Source: Symbiodinium natans
Lineage: Eukaryota > Sar > Dinophyceae > Suessiales > Symbiodiniaceae
Assembly (NCBI GenBank): GCA_905221605.1
Contig: CAJNDS010002850.1
Span: 197,036 to 261,035 of the forward strand
Direction of reading: 5' to 3'
Length of the DNA stretch: 64,000 nt
Part shown: positions 1 through 12,489 of the stretch, piece after piece
How positions within the stretch are numbered: position 1 is the stretch's first letter
Layout: every line of letters begins with the position of its first letter
The notes under the pieces: model-generated
Told to the model about the DNA's origin: nothing
Seen by the model: the letters and a program-made list of their open reading frames with translations, nothing else
Databases searched by the model: none
Program-made: the position numbers and the translations under genes

Positions 1-538
1 GGCGGGGCTTGGGGTGTACGGTTTAAGGTTTAGGCCCAAACCCTGAACTCTGAGGTGAGGAGCATGGCCGTGATGGAACCCGAAATCGGAACAACAGCGC
101 CTCCCTCTGACGATCAATGAATACAAGTCGCGCGCAGTTTGCCCGCGCATTGCTGCCGGATAAGGTGGGCTTGGTGACCGACTTGTTCTGGCATCACAAG
201 CATGACCTCCCAGGCAAACTATTCAGTGAAGTCAATCAGAAGTTCTTCTGCCAAATCCCGCGTGACCTCGTGAACCTAGGAAATGCTGTAACGGCTCTTC
301 TGAAGGAATGCAGGGTGAGCATTCGCATCCTGCACCAAGCCTTCTGAACTCTGAAGCACAACCAGAACCCTAAGCCCGAACTTCCCGAACTCCCAGGCTC
401 CTTGTTGCTCTCAGGTGGGGCGTCCAAGCAGAGGCGCTCGATGCATCGGGCAAGCACCGCGGACTTGCCTGGTTAGGGCTTAGGGGGGAAAACAAGCTGG
501 GAGGGGCCCTCACAGCCACCTCATATTTGTGGTTTAAG

Positions 539-585
539 CCACCCTAAACCCTAAACCCTAAAACCTAAACCCTCAATCCTAAACC

Positions 586-659
<74 letters not shown>

Positions 660-666
660 ACCCTAA
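539..666. repeat. Interstitial telomere-like array (CCCTAAA then CCCTCAA)
   Basis: Two to three CCCTAAA-type heptamers (539-583, with variants) are followed by eleven uninterrupted CCCTCAA units (584-660) and one CCCTAAG. CCCTAAA/TTTAGGG is the plant-type telomere repeat also used by dinoflagellates. The dominant unit here is a one-base variant, so this is probably an internal or degenerate telomeric tract rather than a chromosome end. Degenerate relatives (GTTTAGGGTTAGG near 3184, AAACCCTAAACT near 5751, GTTTAAGGTTTAGG near 21) lie nearby. Confidence 0.85.
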
Positions 667-689
667 GGGCGGTTCGATTTCCTTGCCTG

Positions 690-1020
690 CACTGGCTGGA
701 AGGACAAGAATGACGTTCTTGCAGAGGATGTGGTTAATGCATTCGTGCTGATACTGATCAAGCCGATCTTCCCCTCAGCTGAAAGAAAATGACGTGAGCC
801 CGCCCTCCAGTTCGGAGCAAGAGCAACTGGTGCTCGACATCAAGCTGGCTGCCAAGCAGCTCTGCTGGCGTTTAGCATCCAGCACGCAAAGATCCACAAC
901 CATGGGTAGACGATGGCATCTACAAAGGCTTCTGCGGGAGCTGCATGCTTAATTTAGACCGCCGAGCAAAAACACCAGCAAACCAAACAGCGCATATACG
1001 CGAGCTGCAACAGAAGGGCG
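690..1020 (+). other. Possible small exons, unknown gene
   Basis: Three short open stretches read like protein on the plus strand: one beginning WKDKNDVLAEDVV (about 697-790), one reading EQEQLVLDIKLAAKQL (about 818-868) and one reading TAHIRELQQKG (about 984-1020). The middle one faintly resembles the start of ESCRT-III CHMP1 proteins, but the rest of that family is not found nearby. Splice borders could not be placed and no start or stop was assigned. They may be decayed exons. Confidence 0.2.
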
Positions 1021-4000
1021 CGGTATCGCTCTGCGAACCCTGAGCCCTGCACCCTAAAGAGTTCAGGGTTGAGTTTGGGCTTTGGGGGGTGAGGTCCGCT
1101 CTCGCCAACCTCTACGTTTTGGCAACGTCCTAGGGGGGCAAAGTGGCTCCGCAGGTTCTTCGTGCCAGCCGGTAAGAGGAAGAGGGGGCTGTTGAGGGGG
1201 CTTTGGAGGTCTGACGACGCCATTGAAGGCACTAGCTTTGTGATGCTCATCTCCCACTGCCGACTTCCTTCTATCGGTGATGCCACTGTACTGCCTACTG
1301 GTTTGCTGAGAGTCGCTGCTGTCCCTCCTACGCGCCTTCCGCCTTCTGTCGTGCATTCGGGCGTCAGTCTGTGCGTTCTCAGAGGGTGTTTCAGGGGTGG
1401 CTCCAACACTCAGGGCTCGGCAGCAGGGTTGGTTGCTCAAAGCCTTTTTGCTCATGGACTCGTTCATGCAGTTGGGCCGCTAGTGCGGAACTGCTGCCTG
1501 GCTACATGAGACAGGAGCCCTCCACAAGCCCCCTTCAAATCTCCGAAAGAACTGCTGCAAGTCGGACGCATGCCAAACCTCCATCTCCAAAGCTTCTTGC
1601 AAGGCCGAACCAGATGAAGCAAGCCTGCATAAGCCTGCGAATGACCTGCTAGCTACTATTTGATGGCATCTTGGAAAGCCGTCTAACAGCATGCCCTTTT
1701 CGAAACGGCCTAGGTCTTTGCCGTACCGTGTGTTGGAAAGATGTCGACAGAAGTTGATCCAAACATGCAATGCAGACCCATTGCCGCAAGCCGCCTACAA
1801 TGAATGACAGTACCCATCACATGCACAGGCCCATCACATGCACAGTGGCCGAAGGCCACACAATGCAAGATTAACGCCCTCAACCATACTCTCGGCTCTG
1901 ACAGCGCCGGACCTTGGGTAAGCAGCGGGCAGCCTTCTGCTGCACAAGTGGACATGCTAGGAAACAGTGCTTCTATGCTTGTCGGTGGATTTGTTGTCCA
2001 ACAGTGCTGTGCCCACGAAGTGCCCACTAAGTTCCAGATGATAACGTGAGATTCCAGATGTCAGGAACCGCACTCCTGCCAAAGCTTCTTGGTGTTTTGG
2101 CAGGCTCATGCTTCCCTGGACCAGCCTGCAAGCCGCTCATGCTCTTTCTTGCCTGCTCACGAGAACTGTCGTGAAAAGAACAGTATGAACACCTCTTGAG
2201 TCCCAGTGCGGTGATCTGAAGGTTTGTTCACTATGAATAGATTAGGCGTCCCACGCTCGAACAACTTGAGAACGAAAGGAAAGCTCGGCTTTCGCTGGAT
2301 TTCTCAACTTCGGAACGGCGCAGCATCATCACGAACATCTCAACACGTTGTCCCAGCGTTTACCTGTGCTGCCTAGTTCACTTCTAACAAATGTTCGGTG
2401 TGATGCTGCTGACGGCAAAACTGTACCGTCTACTACTGTACAGCCCGCGGCGGACTTGTCGCGGAGCATGCTACGTTGAGTTTGGCTGACGAGCCTGACA
2501 ACATGACCTCAACAATTAAGATTGAGATCGTGAACTTGACATGTTGCAGGATAACGTGAAAACTTTCTCGGCCATCACCAAATCCCATCCTGTCAGGAAA
2601 CAAAAGGCCAGAACACATCCCCTGGCATATATAATTCCTCTACCTTCTTGTTTCCTGATCTATAGCACAAAACCACCTGAAACCTCACTCAGAATCTTGG
2701 AGAGCCATTTGCTTGCCGCTTCCACGTGCGCCCAGGAGAGTCGGCGGCTGGATCGACGAGCTGTCCGTGAACATGCCTTGAGTTTGTGTCTTTCTGTGGG
2801 GTCCGTCTACCAAGCCAAGCTGCTTTCAAAGAGGGGTTCTGTTCAGTATTTCAGGACTCATGACTCATGTCATGCTGGGGCTCCCAGAGCCCAGAACCAT
2901 TTCCCATCTCAGACACCAGCTACTTTCTCAGTTGCAGCTTGCTGCTAAGGTGAGACTAGAACTCATGAAGTCTTGAGGGCCTCCTCCGGGGTGGGGGGGG
3001 AGGGGCCTCCGATGGACATGAAGTCAGCAAGTAGAAGACCCATCCCAACAACCGACCGAAACATCAGGTACAAAGCACCAGTGCCAAAATCATGTAGAAG
3101 CTTCTCGCCTTTTCTCAGAGGACGGTTGGATGACTTCTTTTACAAAGGCTCCTCGCTAGGTCCGGACTGCCATCCAGGGTTTTTAGGGTTTAGGGTTAGG
3201 ACCCAAAGCACCCAGCACATTACGCACATTAGCCGGAGATGCGGCACAGCAGAAAGGCTTTCCATGCTCATAGGCATAACATAAGGAAACGAGGATGCTC
3301 AGCTGGGATGCTCTTGGCCTGCTGAGCCATCGAAACGAAGTCGCTCATCGGCTTGTAGATGTTCGTTCCTGTAAAAGCCGTCTTGGTCACAAATTGGCAA
3401 CTGCGAGCGCACATCCCAAGCTCCCTAGTGCGGGGACGGTGACAGAAGGCTGGAAGTTCCTGTTCGGTTCCGGTTGTAAACCTAACTTCACATGGGCTGC
3501 CAGAACCCTCGTCCATCCAACAATTAAAGTCAGCTCTCCTGAACCGTGTCGTGAACCAGCCCTTAGCGGCTCTGAACAGCTTAGACCCTGCGATCAAGCG
3601 TCGAAAGGACTCGAAGGTGCTGCGCAACGCGGATTTCTCCTGATGTGCCATGCTTTTGTCTCAGAGTCTTCTGTTCATGCGAGAAATCTTCGGAGGTGCC
3701 CTGACAGGCAGAGCCTCTTATTGTATGTCAGTATGTCTCAGGGTTCCAGCTAGCCTGAGCAGGCTTCCAAGCAAATGCAAGACAGAGCGCGCGCATCTTG
3801 ACAGCGTCCTCTTCAGCCACCTGCTCCCGAAAAGTGGTGCAGCAAATCTCAACAGCGAGCCTTGGATGCACTTGGAAGGTGCAGGGCTGATTCCCACAGC
3901 CCTTGCAGTTAGGTGCCGAACGTTCGTTATTCATCTAGATGTGGAGTTCCAACACCGTCAACGAAAGCAACTGCACAATGAGGTCTCAACAAAACGCTTT

Positions 4001-4580
4001 GGGAACCGGACAATGTCCTACATCCTGTGCTAACTCACCAACACTATCAGGGACGACTGAGCCTGGAAGCCTTGCGGCACAGACAACACGCAAGCCTGCC
4101 TGAACACAACTTGCCTAAATGTCAGGCCTGCATCGGAATGCACCATCCAAGACACTGCAGTGTGCGCGTGCAGGGTTCCAACTTTTTGGCTGTTGCCTGG
4201 CGAAGGCCAGGATGGAGGTGCAGAACACATGGATGCAGAGGCCGAGTGCACAAGCTTCGAAAGTTGGAATAGCCCACAGCAGCCAACTTTCTTCCAAACT
4301 CCCGCAGGCTCACGATACCCGGCGTGTGAACGACCGGCCTCCCTGAAAGCAGATCTCCAAAGAGCCCTGATCCTGAAGGTTGCTTAAATCTATATAAACT
4401 CCTCTGAAACACCGGCGGAAGCCCGACACAGAAGCGCTGATGTCACACGGAGCTCGCTGACTCTAAAACCAGCCCATAGCCTGCTGAGCTTTCTTGAGTC
4501 CTCGGATGAAGTTTGTAAGGTGGGCCTTCATCTAAGCACGGGACTCATGAGGGGGGCTTGCGGCTTTCTTGCACCTTTAG
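1021..4580. other. No confident gene; low coding density
   Basis: No recognisable protein, RNA gene or element was found here on either strand. A 16-bp CCATCACATGCACAG-type tandem pair lies at about 1813-1845. A minus-strand open stretch at 3268-3651 (127 codons, containing GTNIYKPMSDFVSMAQQ) could be an exon but has no recognised homologue. Most open frames here look like chance in GC-balanced DNA. Confidence 0.5.
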
Positions 4581-4589
4581 ACTTCTAGA

Positions 4590-5545
4590 TGAGGTGGGAG
4601 TGGAGCTCGGAGTGTGGGCGGCCTGCTCGCATCAGACACGCACCTTGACCGAGCAACGAAGCCACACGTAAACCAGCAAGCACGCCTTGAGGCCCTTGCA
4701 ACCCAAGGGAACCCTTTACGTCTATGGCTTCAGCCACGAAACCGTTTGCTTGCCCTTCGAGGTCCTTGATGTCATCTTCGAGCTCCTCCAAAGCACACCG
4801 CATGGGGCTTATGGTTCATATATACCTTAATCAGAATTTATGGTATGATAGGGTATATGACCCCAATTTTAAGGTTCATTTCAGCGAAGATGGCCGTTTG
4901 CGGTCTGCGGCAGGTCCTTGATTTCGTCCTTGAGGTCATCCACCTGCTCCCTCGCTTCTTCGACGACTTCCCAGGTGGAGTCGTTGTCTTCGTCACCTCC
5001 ATCAGCATCGTGCAATCCACAAGTCACGTCTGGGTCGTTATCTGCCACAAAGTCTGGAACCAAGTCCTAACCTACCAGCCATCACAAGTATGCGAGGGGT
5101 CACATACAAACCCGCACTTTCGGCAATCTGCACATCCCCTGAAACAGAGCAGCAAAAACGAACTGCTGAACGAGCGACTTGTGCTGAGGTTGCTCTTGGA
5201 AGGAGTCTTGCGAGCTTGCTTTAACTCCGTCTCTTTCTTCGTAAGCTCAGCCTGGATGCCGAGACACCAGTCTAACCGAGTCTAGCTTGACGTGAGGGTT
5301 CACGACAATAGGGAACCCCTAGTATAGACCCCCAACAACTAGTAGGATTCCTTTAGAATAAGGAGCCCAATAAGGTACCCCCATCTTCGTAGAGCCCCCC
5401 ATGTGGCACCATAAAGTGCCAGAGAACACTTTCTGGAGTCTCAAGATATTTTTCCATTGCGTCATTTTGCTCTCTCGGAAGCCTTCTTGTTCTTGAGCTC
5501 TTTCTTCTTGCTTCTTTTCGTCTCGTCAATCTCCTCCAGGCCAAA
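4590..5545 (-). CDS. Exons of a coiled-coil protein gene
   Basis: Several minus-strand open segments share the same charged heptad-like composition and the same orientation. From 5' to 3' they read LEEIDETKRSKKKELKNK (about 5540-5470), AELTKKETELKQARK (about 5255-5205), VVEEAREQVDDLKDEIKDL (about 4975-4915) and ALEELEDDIKDLEGQANGF (about 4800-4735). The last two resemble each other (DLKDEIKDL / ELEDDIKDL), suggesting an exon duplication. The first ends at a TGA, so either these belong to different transcripts or that stop lies in an intron. No domain besides coiled coil is visible. Function cannot be named. Exon borders are approximate. Confidence 0.4.
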
Positions 5546-6755
5546 AAAACACGGCAAGCACAAGAAGTTAGAAGCTCACAGGTGAGTGACTCAACCCAAG
5601 TCTGTTGACTGTCATCTCCTGCGTGTCACATTCCTCGAGTTCGAAGGCCTTCTGCTGAACCACTGAGACCAGGTCCTGGCCGCGAGCATAAGTCTGAGCT
5701 TTGCCCCTTAGGATGTATAGTTTTAGGAATTCGCCCTAAAGCCTGACCCAAACCCTAAACTCTCTACCCCAGCTAGGGCATGCCAAGAATCCTTTTCTCA
5801 TGACGACTCCTTCCAGCCTCCCCTGCCACCGCCCTCTCCGCTCCCCCTCCCCCTCCCTGGTCACTACCTCCCTCAAGCTGCAACCTCTGCTCACTCCCTG
5901 CGGCCTCCCGAGCTTTGGTTTGAAAGGCCCTGTTTCTCGTTTCGGTCAGAGCACCTGTCTCCAAACAGCCACTGAAGCTGCTCAGCCGCGAGGGTCGAAA
6001 GAAGCCCCAAACGTGCCCATAGGCGAACGAATTTGTCCAGGACACAGTCGGGCATTTCTTCCCACTTTCACGGCTGAAGAGTGTTGCTTCAGCCGGAGGC
6101 TCTTGAATAGGACCTGCCTACTCTGCAACATAGTGCTGCTCCGAACCGAGGAAGCGGGCTGAGGAAGGAAGCACACACACACACAGAGACGGCAGTAGAC
6201 GACAGACAGACTCTGCTCAGACCTGACGAAGGTGCACCCCTTCAAGAACTGACAGAAACAAGTGAGGCAACAAACGACGTGGTCAAGATACAAGCCTGTC
6301 TTTCAACGACGGTGGATGAATGAAGCGTTCATGCGTTGTGTACGGTACAGCCGCTGGCGGCAACCAGCAAATCAACTGGGCATGTACTGGAAGGAGAATG
6401 ACACATGGAGACATGAGCGTCCAGTGTGCTGGTTCAGCCGTATGCTTTCGTGACTTGTTGAGACATGTCCAGCATTCCATCCAGCATTTTTCATGTGAAT
6501 GTGCCGAAACACAGATGTGCATGCATCCAGCACACGCAGGAAGGAAATATGTGCGACTTCATGATGCCCAAGTCATGCTTCCAGCCTTCTTTAGTTCTGT
6601 GACCTTTTCGTTGTCCATCTCATCCACGGCCTCGCAAATACCTGCGCATTTTCACATACACGTCTTCATCACATACGCACATAAAACGCAGCATAGGGTC
6701 GTTTCACAGAACATGTACCAGTGTTCAATCAGAACCCTTGCGGAGAGGTAGAAGC
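5546..6755. other. Intergenic or intronic; short CA microsatellite
   Basis: A (CA)n run lies at about 6171-6186. A minus-strand stretch at 5773-6045 can be read in two frames with protein-like composition (for example SWTNSFAYGHVWGFFRP) but neither is convincing. Nothing else is supported. Confidence 0.4.
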
Positions 6756-6819
6756 GCTCAAGAAAAGAACTTGAGGAGTTTTGAAAACTTGGCGCTTTCA
6801 GCATGGCCAGACCTACACA

Positions 6820-7905
6820 TCACGCGTACAACGAGCAGCTTATGGGCTGAGGTGAAGATTCCTTGTGTAGGGAGGTCAACGAAGGGCAGACGCGCACGCT
6901 CTGCAGTGATACCGGCGGACAGGATGGGCTTGCAAACGTCCTCGGGCTCACCCATGATGGACACAGCCCTAAACAGCCAGGTATGAAACTCTTGCTCGAG
7001 TTTCTTTAATTCCTCTACACGGTCTACACGATGACGATCGCTCAGGCCTACGCTGTCTGTAGCTGCTCAGTCTGGGCTAACTTCAAGACTTTTCAATCTT
7101 GCTTCACACATCCTAGATCCTTTCCGCAGGGAGTCTGGACACTCACCGTCTACCCCTACGGGCAATCTAAACCTGTGTCTCTATCCCTCAACACGACGTG
7201 GCCAACGATCAATGTCCTCTGGATCAAGGCGTTGCACCGTAGCTTCATACTTCAACCTTGGACGATGAGGACGGAACAGCTTCCAGCGGCTTCCATGACC
7301 GGAGAAGTGCTTCACACTACAGTTTGCGCTTTTTACTTTGAACCTCTTGCAAGCCTTTTGACAACTCCAATAGCACGTGCTTCATACCAGGCCGCAACAG
7401 GGTCTCTGAAGACTTAAGCGTGCCCAGGGGCAGAGTCTGCATGTCCTCCTCCGGCAGATCCTTGCAAGGCAACGCCCTTGCTCTTCGGTTCGGTTCAACA
7501 TTGCGCAAACATTGTACGCATTTTAACCACTATGCACGGCGGACTCGACAAATGTGCAGCATGTATTGCTGCATTCAATCGCACCCCCATCAACATGTAA
7601 GCGTGATGCACAAGATGCACTTGCACACACACATGCACGACATAAACAATGACGGCAAGATGCATGCCGAGAACGTACACACGCATGCACTTTGTGTCAG
7701 GTGTCCCCTATCGGAGTTTTGCCATGCACAGCATCGGCAAGACGACTACACTTTTGAAAGCGGGGCGTTACACGTACCAATGAGCAAATTGCACTCTAGA
7801 AACTTGTATGAAACTATCCTGCCTTGTACTCAAGATGCCGCTGCTTCAAGAGCTTCTTCAGAACAACCTCCAACTTGCACATACAGCCGCGTGGAACAGA
7901 CATGC
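6820..7905 (-). CDS. Multi-exon gene fragment, unknown product
   Basis: Four minus-strand segments look like true exons. They are, 5' to 3': KLEVVLKKLLKQRHLEYKAG (about 7880-7820); a segment containing MKHVLLELSKGLQEVQSKKR (about 7420-7317); one containing RLKYEATVQRLDPEDIDRW (about 7310-7185); and one containing EELKKLEQEFHTWLFRAV that runs on to PTQGIFTSAHKLLVV (about 7019-6835). The composition is soluble and charged. No domain is recognised. The gene would be transcribed in the same direction as the vWA gene upstream and the coiled-coil gene downstream, fitting a one-direction block. Splice sites were not resolved, and part of the region could be a decayed copy. Confidence 0.4.
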
Positions 7906-8636
7906 ACAGACAAGGTGAAGGGTTCCGACTGGAACCCTTGTTTGGTTGTTGTTCTTCACTGTGAGCTGCGTTGCTGCGTTACGTTGTACAAGATGCCTTG
8001 ATGGCTACGTCCGCGCCTCAGGAAGCATGCTTCAGATTCAGCAACAGTTCAAAGCATATGCTCAAACAACACACCGTTCCCGCAGGCGAAGCAAAGTCCG
8101 GACCAAAGGTACCCCATGAGCTAAAACAACGGCGATAGGCCGTCCCTGCACTCATATTCCAAATGGCCCGCAACCTCCATGGTAGCAAGCACGATCTTGG
8201 TGGCAAGCACGATCTTACACTCGGAACCTGCAACAAATCACCGGCCTTGGCTTTGGAGATCTTGGACGTGCCTGCACAGCAGGTCGTTTTTTGCAATGAC
8301 AAGCTTCATCATCATTCAACATTCTACCATGCACTCTCTTAGGCTGTGCAAGGACATGTCCATGATGGGCAAACTATGACTATAACTAGCTTTGCGTCAG
8401 TCCCTGCGCATACAACCCTTACTCACAAACCCCAATACATGTCTCAAGCACCACTCGAGGCCCTGAATCCGCAGCGTTTCAAACCCCTCAGCCTCCTGGA
8501 AGCGGGTCCATGATCTGATCCTTCAGGCTGTTGGTAAAGGTGACCATGCTGTGCACCATGCAGCATAGGTCCTCGCACAGACACGGTGGTGACAAGACGC
8601 TGTGGATCGTTTCTTTATGTTCAAGCGTACCACATC

Positions 8637-11600
8637 CTACAGGACAATATTCGGCGCACGCATCATGGCATGCCCAAACTGGCTGTCCTGTTCGATGACA
8701 CTGCTGTGCTGCAGCTGCTTCGTAAGCCGGCTTAAAGTCTGCAACTGCTGCATCAAAAGCCTCGCGTCCGTGGTGCCAAACTGTTCCAGGAAGTGGCCCT
8801 GCTGATCGCCGATCTTCTCCAACTGCTTCGCTTGATTCAGACACATCTTCGAGAGGTTGCCGCAAGTCTGTTTGAACGCATCCTCACCCTGATCAAAGTC
8901 ACTTTTGGCTGCGAAGAAGGCTGCCTCACTCTGTTTGCACAGGGTCTCAAGCGCCAGAACCGTTCCTTCTGCATTGTCCAGAGCCGCTTCCAGTATCCCC
9001 ACCTCCTCCTGCATCTCTGCCACCATACCTGCAAACAGCTCCTGCAGCTTGCTTTGATCGTTCCTCATGCCCTTCTCGGCGATTTTGCTGGCCCTGGTGA
9101 TGCTTTGTACCTGATCCCTGTACAGCCGTGTCACGGCTTTTGTCTCCTCGGTGCTCTTTGCTCTCATCTCCCTCTCTTGGGATTTGACCATGGCAAGTCT
9201 GCTCTCCAACACGCATTTCTCCATGTTGACATAGCTGGCCAATCGGTCAAAGTGAGAAGTCAAGTCTTCAGTATTCACGGGCCGAAGAAGGTCCACAACA
9301 GACTCACCGCAGGCCTTACTGCTCTGTCCGCCATTTGCTGCCTTCACCAGCGGCATAAGATGTCCTTCAATCTGAGGGGATGGCGTGTCTTCCACATGCA
9401 CGAAGAAGGCACACATAGATCTGTTCGCTGCCGCGGCATCAGCATGTACACGAGATGCCATTGCGACTGCCGCATTCATGTCGTCGATGCTGGTCAGCCC
9501 GTCGCTAAGAAACACGACAAAGATACGAGCGAAAGTTGGTTCGCCCGCGACGCGCTCCTGACCACAAAGACTTGATGGGCAACATATCGGAACAAGCTTA
9601 TCAGACTGCTCTGTGCAGGAAGAAACTGCGCAGTAGCTCCTGAACTGCCTTCCACGCAGGTGCATATGCTGTTTGCCAATCTGGGGTCACCTTTCTCAAA
9701 GTACCGACCTTGAAAACCGACACAAAGGGCGACTTACATGAAAGTGCAAGAACCCTGCACTTGCAGAACAGCTCAAGGTACGACATGCAAGCTCTGCCGA
9801 CCCCTGCGTGCCCAATGCTGTATGGTAGTGGTATTCACACACGGGTGCCGGCCCAATGCGAAGCACGAAATCTAAGCTGCTGGGCTCAAGCGTTCTTGCA
9901 CATTGCCAAAATGGCCGGGTCGCAATGTCAGTCGTGATCGGGGCTGCCTTCACAAGGGCTGTGGCTTGAACGTCGAAGGTTACCACACTCACCTTGTCCT
10001 GCAGCATTGACAGGTACAACAAGCGCAAGGCATCATGGATGCCAGCCCATCCTAGCAGAAGAACTGCTGATGTCTTATCATATTTCTTTTCAACACATCG
10101 CTCCACACGCACGTCGCCATGCCAAACGGTCCACGCGGTCCTGTGAGCCCTTAGCAACGCAAGCTTTTTGAAAAGCATCGACAGCACGAAGCAATGATCT
10201 CCAGCGGCGTCCGTCCATGCTTCCACTTTTGTCTACCACGAGGATGATGTGATTGATGTTCAGCGAGTCCAGGTTCCTTCAGCATCACTCAGTCGGGTAT
10301 GCACACAAGATTACAACATACCGCAGCCACCCGCATTCCACATATTGATATCGTTGATACGTGTTGATCAAAAGTCTTGCTGAAACATCTGATAGATTCA
10401 GGAGTTGCTTCTGGAGCTCCAAGGTTTTGTCCTGGCAGAGGTCAATGGGCGCCTTGCTTTTGGCCTGCTCCTTCTCCGCCCTTGCTCTCAGGTCCTTTCA
10501 GAAAAATCTCTTGGGGTGATAACTCGCATTAGCCGCCGACACAGGTCACGGAACAGCGCTCCTCCAACTGCTTCTCCAGCTGCAACTTCCGCTCCTTGTG
10601 GCTGCGCAGGAGGTCCTCCCGGGAGATGTTTTCCCGCGTTTGCAGCTGTTCCAGCTCCTTCTTCTTGGCATCGAGGCTGCCTGCATCATTTGGGAAAAGA
10701 TGCACCCAGCAATACGCAGTCTCCTTGAAAATGCAACTAAGCAAAAAACATCAACCCACGCGCCACTGATTGCTGTCCCGCTGCTCTTTGTTCTCTGGCG
10801 ATGCTCCTTGGCATGTTCCAAGCGGGTCTTGTGCGAATTCATCTCAGCCTCTGCCACCCATACAAGAGCTTGCTTCTCACCGCGCTTCAAGTGGACCTTG
10901 TTCTGCTCCTCTGCAAGGCGGCTGTGCATCTCCAAAGTCTCCGCCAAGTTGGCGAGGATGTCAGACGTACACAGCTGCTTGGACACAGCCTGGATTGCGA
11001 TCATGAGGCTCTCTCGGTGCTCTGCGCTGCTGATCTTGGACAGCGTCTGCTCAGTCTCAACCAGGTCTGCCAGCACCCCATCCAGACGCTGTAGCTCTTG
11101 TTGGACGAACTTGCTGTTAAAGCTAACATTGCTCCCAGCATTTCCAGAGCCTCCCAAGCAAAAGAAGGAAGCAGTCCTCAAGCTCACTTCACACGCACAC
11201 GACCCTTGGCTCTGGAACCCTGCGCACCTGCGATGTCAAAAATCTTGTCGATCCTCTGGTACAGATCCGTCACAGCTTGAACAAGGTTTCCGCATTGGTG
11301 ACCTCCCTTGCCAATGGCCAGCACAAGTTCGAAGTGCCTGCCTGCGCAGACTGAATAGGTGGCGTGGCAGCTGGATTGCTAGTACAACAAGTGTTGACCT
11401 TCGAGCTCAAGGGAAAACTTGAGGGCAGCAATCAACAACATGAACGAGGTTCTAGGAACAGTCCTACACAATATCCCCCTTCCCTGTTACTTGTGTTCAT
11501 TCGCAATTCACGCCCTACCCCTGAAGAAAACCACAACCATCCCAATCCCAGCTGGCGTTCGCGCGCGTCGATCATGTCCAGGAGACCATTGTGACACCCT

Positions 11601-12485
11601 TTTGACTTGTCATCCACGCAACTGAGCATGTTCTTGGTGGCCTTACTTGGACTGCACAGCTGAGGGACGAGGAGAGGCTGCACCCAGAGCTGAGCTCAGG
11701 TCTCGTACCGTGTAAGCGGTGGGCTCTGACATCTGCCCCTGGAAGCTCAATATTGAACCGTAAACCGACAAACTCCCTATCCTGAACTTGCTGCTGCGAG
11801 CTGCATCACGGACCAGCTCAGCCACTTCGCATGCTTCCTGCAAGTCGGAGGATGCCATCTCAGACGGAAGGTTCAAGGCATAATGTTGTTCAGATTTCTG
11901 CGGGAAGTTGGAATGAACCTGGTGACTTGCTCTCGCGCATCTGTCCAGTCGTGGCAAAGGCAGTTTAAGAACCGAGAAACTGTGGCATCAACATGCAAAA
12001 AGCAAAACGTATCATCCTGCCACGGCCTAGCACCCTGCCAACTGCTAGCGCTTCGAAGGCTCCGCCGACTTTTACAAGAATCCGTAAAGAATGGAACTGG
12101 GCACTGTCAAGTTCGACCTCATAAACGAGTTCACAAGCGCATTGCGAAGCCGTGATCTCCAAACCTGTTGACGACGTTGCCTTTGCAAAAGGTGCCTCAG
12201 TCCTTGCTTGCAGCAGGCAGATCGTGGCACCTCACGCAAGCAACAACATCTTGATCCTATGGCAGTTCGGAGCTTAGGCAATGACATCGCGGGACGGAGG
12301 TCTTCGGTTTTCTGCTAGTTCTCTTTCTTCAATCGACTTCTCTTAAATCTCAGAACATTCTGAAATTCACCTCCTGACACTGCACCAACACATCATTTTT
12401 GCCAGTGAAGTCCAAAATGCAGTGACGAGGTTGTATCAAGCCCCGTTTCTTGAAGACTTCCCTGCCTTTGAGCGAGAGTTTGGAT
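8637..12485 (-). CDS. vWA-domain plus coiled-coil protein, spliced gene
   Basis: Exons read on the minus strand, 5' to 3' (limits approximate): LKGREVFKKRGLIQPRHCIL (about 12480-12395); SSDLQEACEVAELVRDAARS (about 11850-11790); an exon at 11337-11228 beginning GHFELVLAIGKGGHQ; long coiled-coil exons at about 11130-10760, 10675-10535 and 10495-10350; then the vWA domain. The vWA core is spread over four exons: 10276-10141 carries LVVDKSGSMDG, the complete DxSxS metal-binding (MIDAS) motif; an exon from 9998 carries DKVSVVTFDV; about 9680-9601 carries YAPAWKAVQELL; and the last exon, 9557-8637, carries VVFLSDGLTSIDDM (the DG of the third MIDAS loop) and then a 200-residue coiled coil ending at TAG 8637. 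The 10141/9998 intron can be read as GA-AG with CAGGAC at both borders. vWA domains usually bind protein ligands through a divalent metal, so a scaffold or adhesion role is likely. The true 5' end is unknown. Confidence 0.75.
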
Positions 12486-12489
12486 CCCC

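Noticed and set aside
8793-9575. A 260-codon plus-strand ORF
   Set aside because: Antisense to the last vWA exon and its coiled coil; the plus-strand reading is Cys/His/Leu-rich with no motif.
9905-9915. Spliced-leader core GCCATTTTGGC on the minus strand
   Set aside because: Only the palindromic core matches and it falls in the readable vWA exon region (ATRPFWQC); taken as chance.
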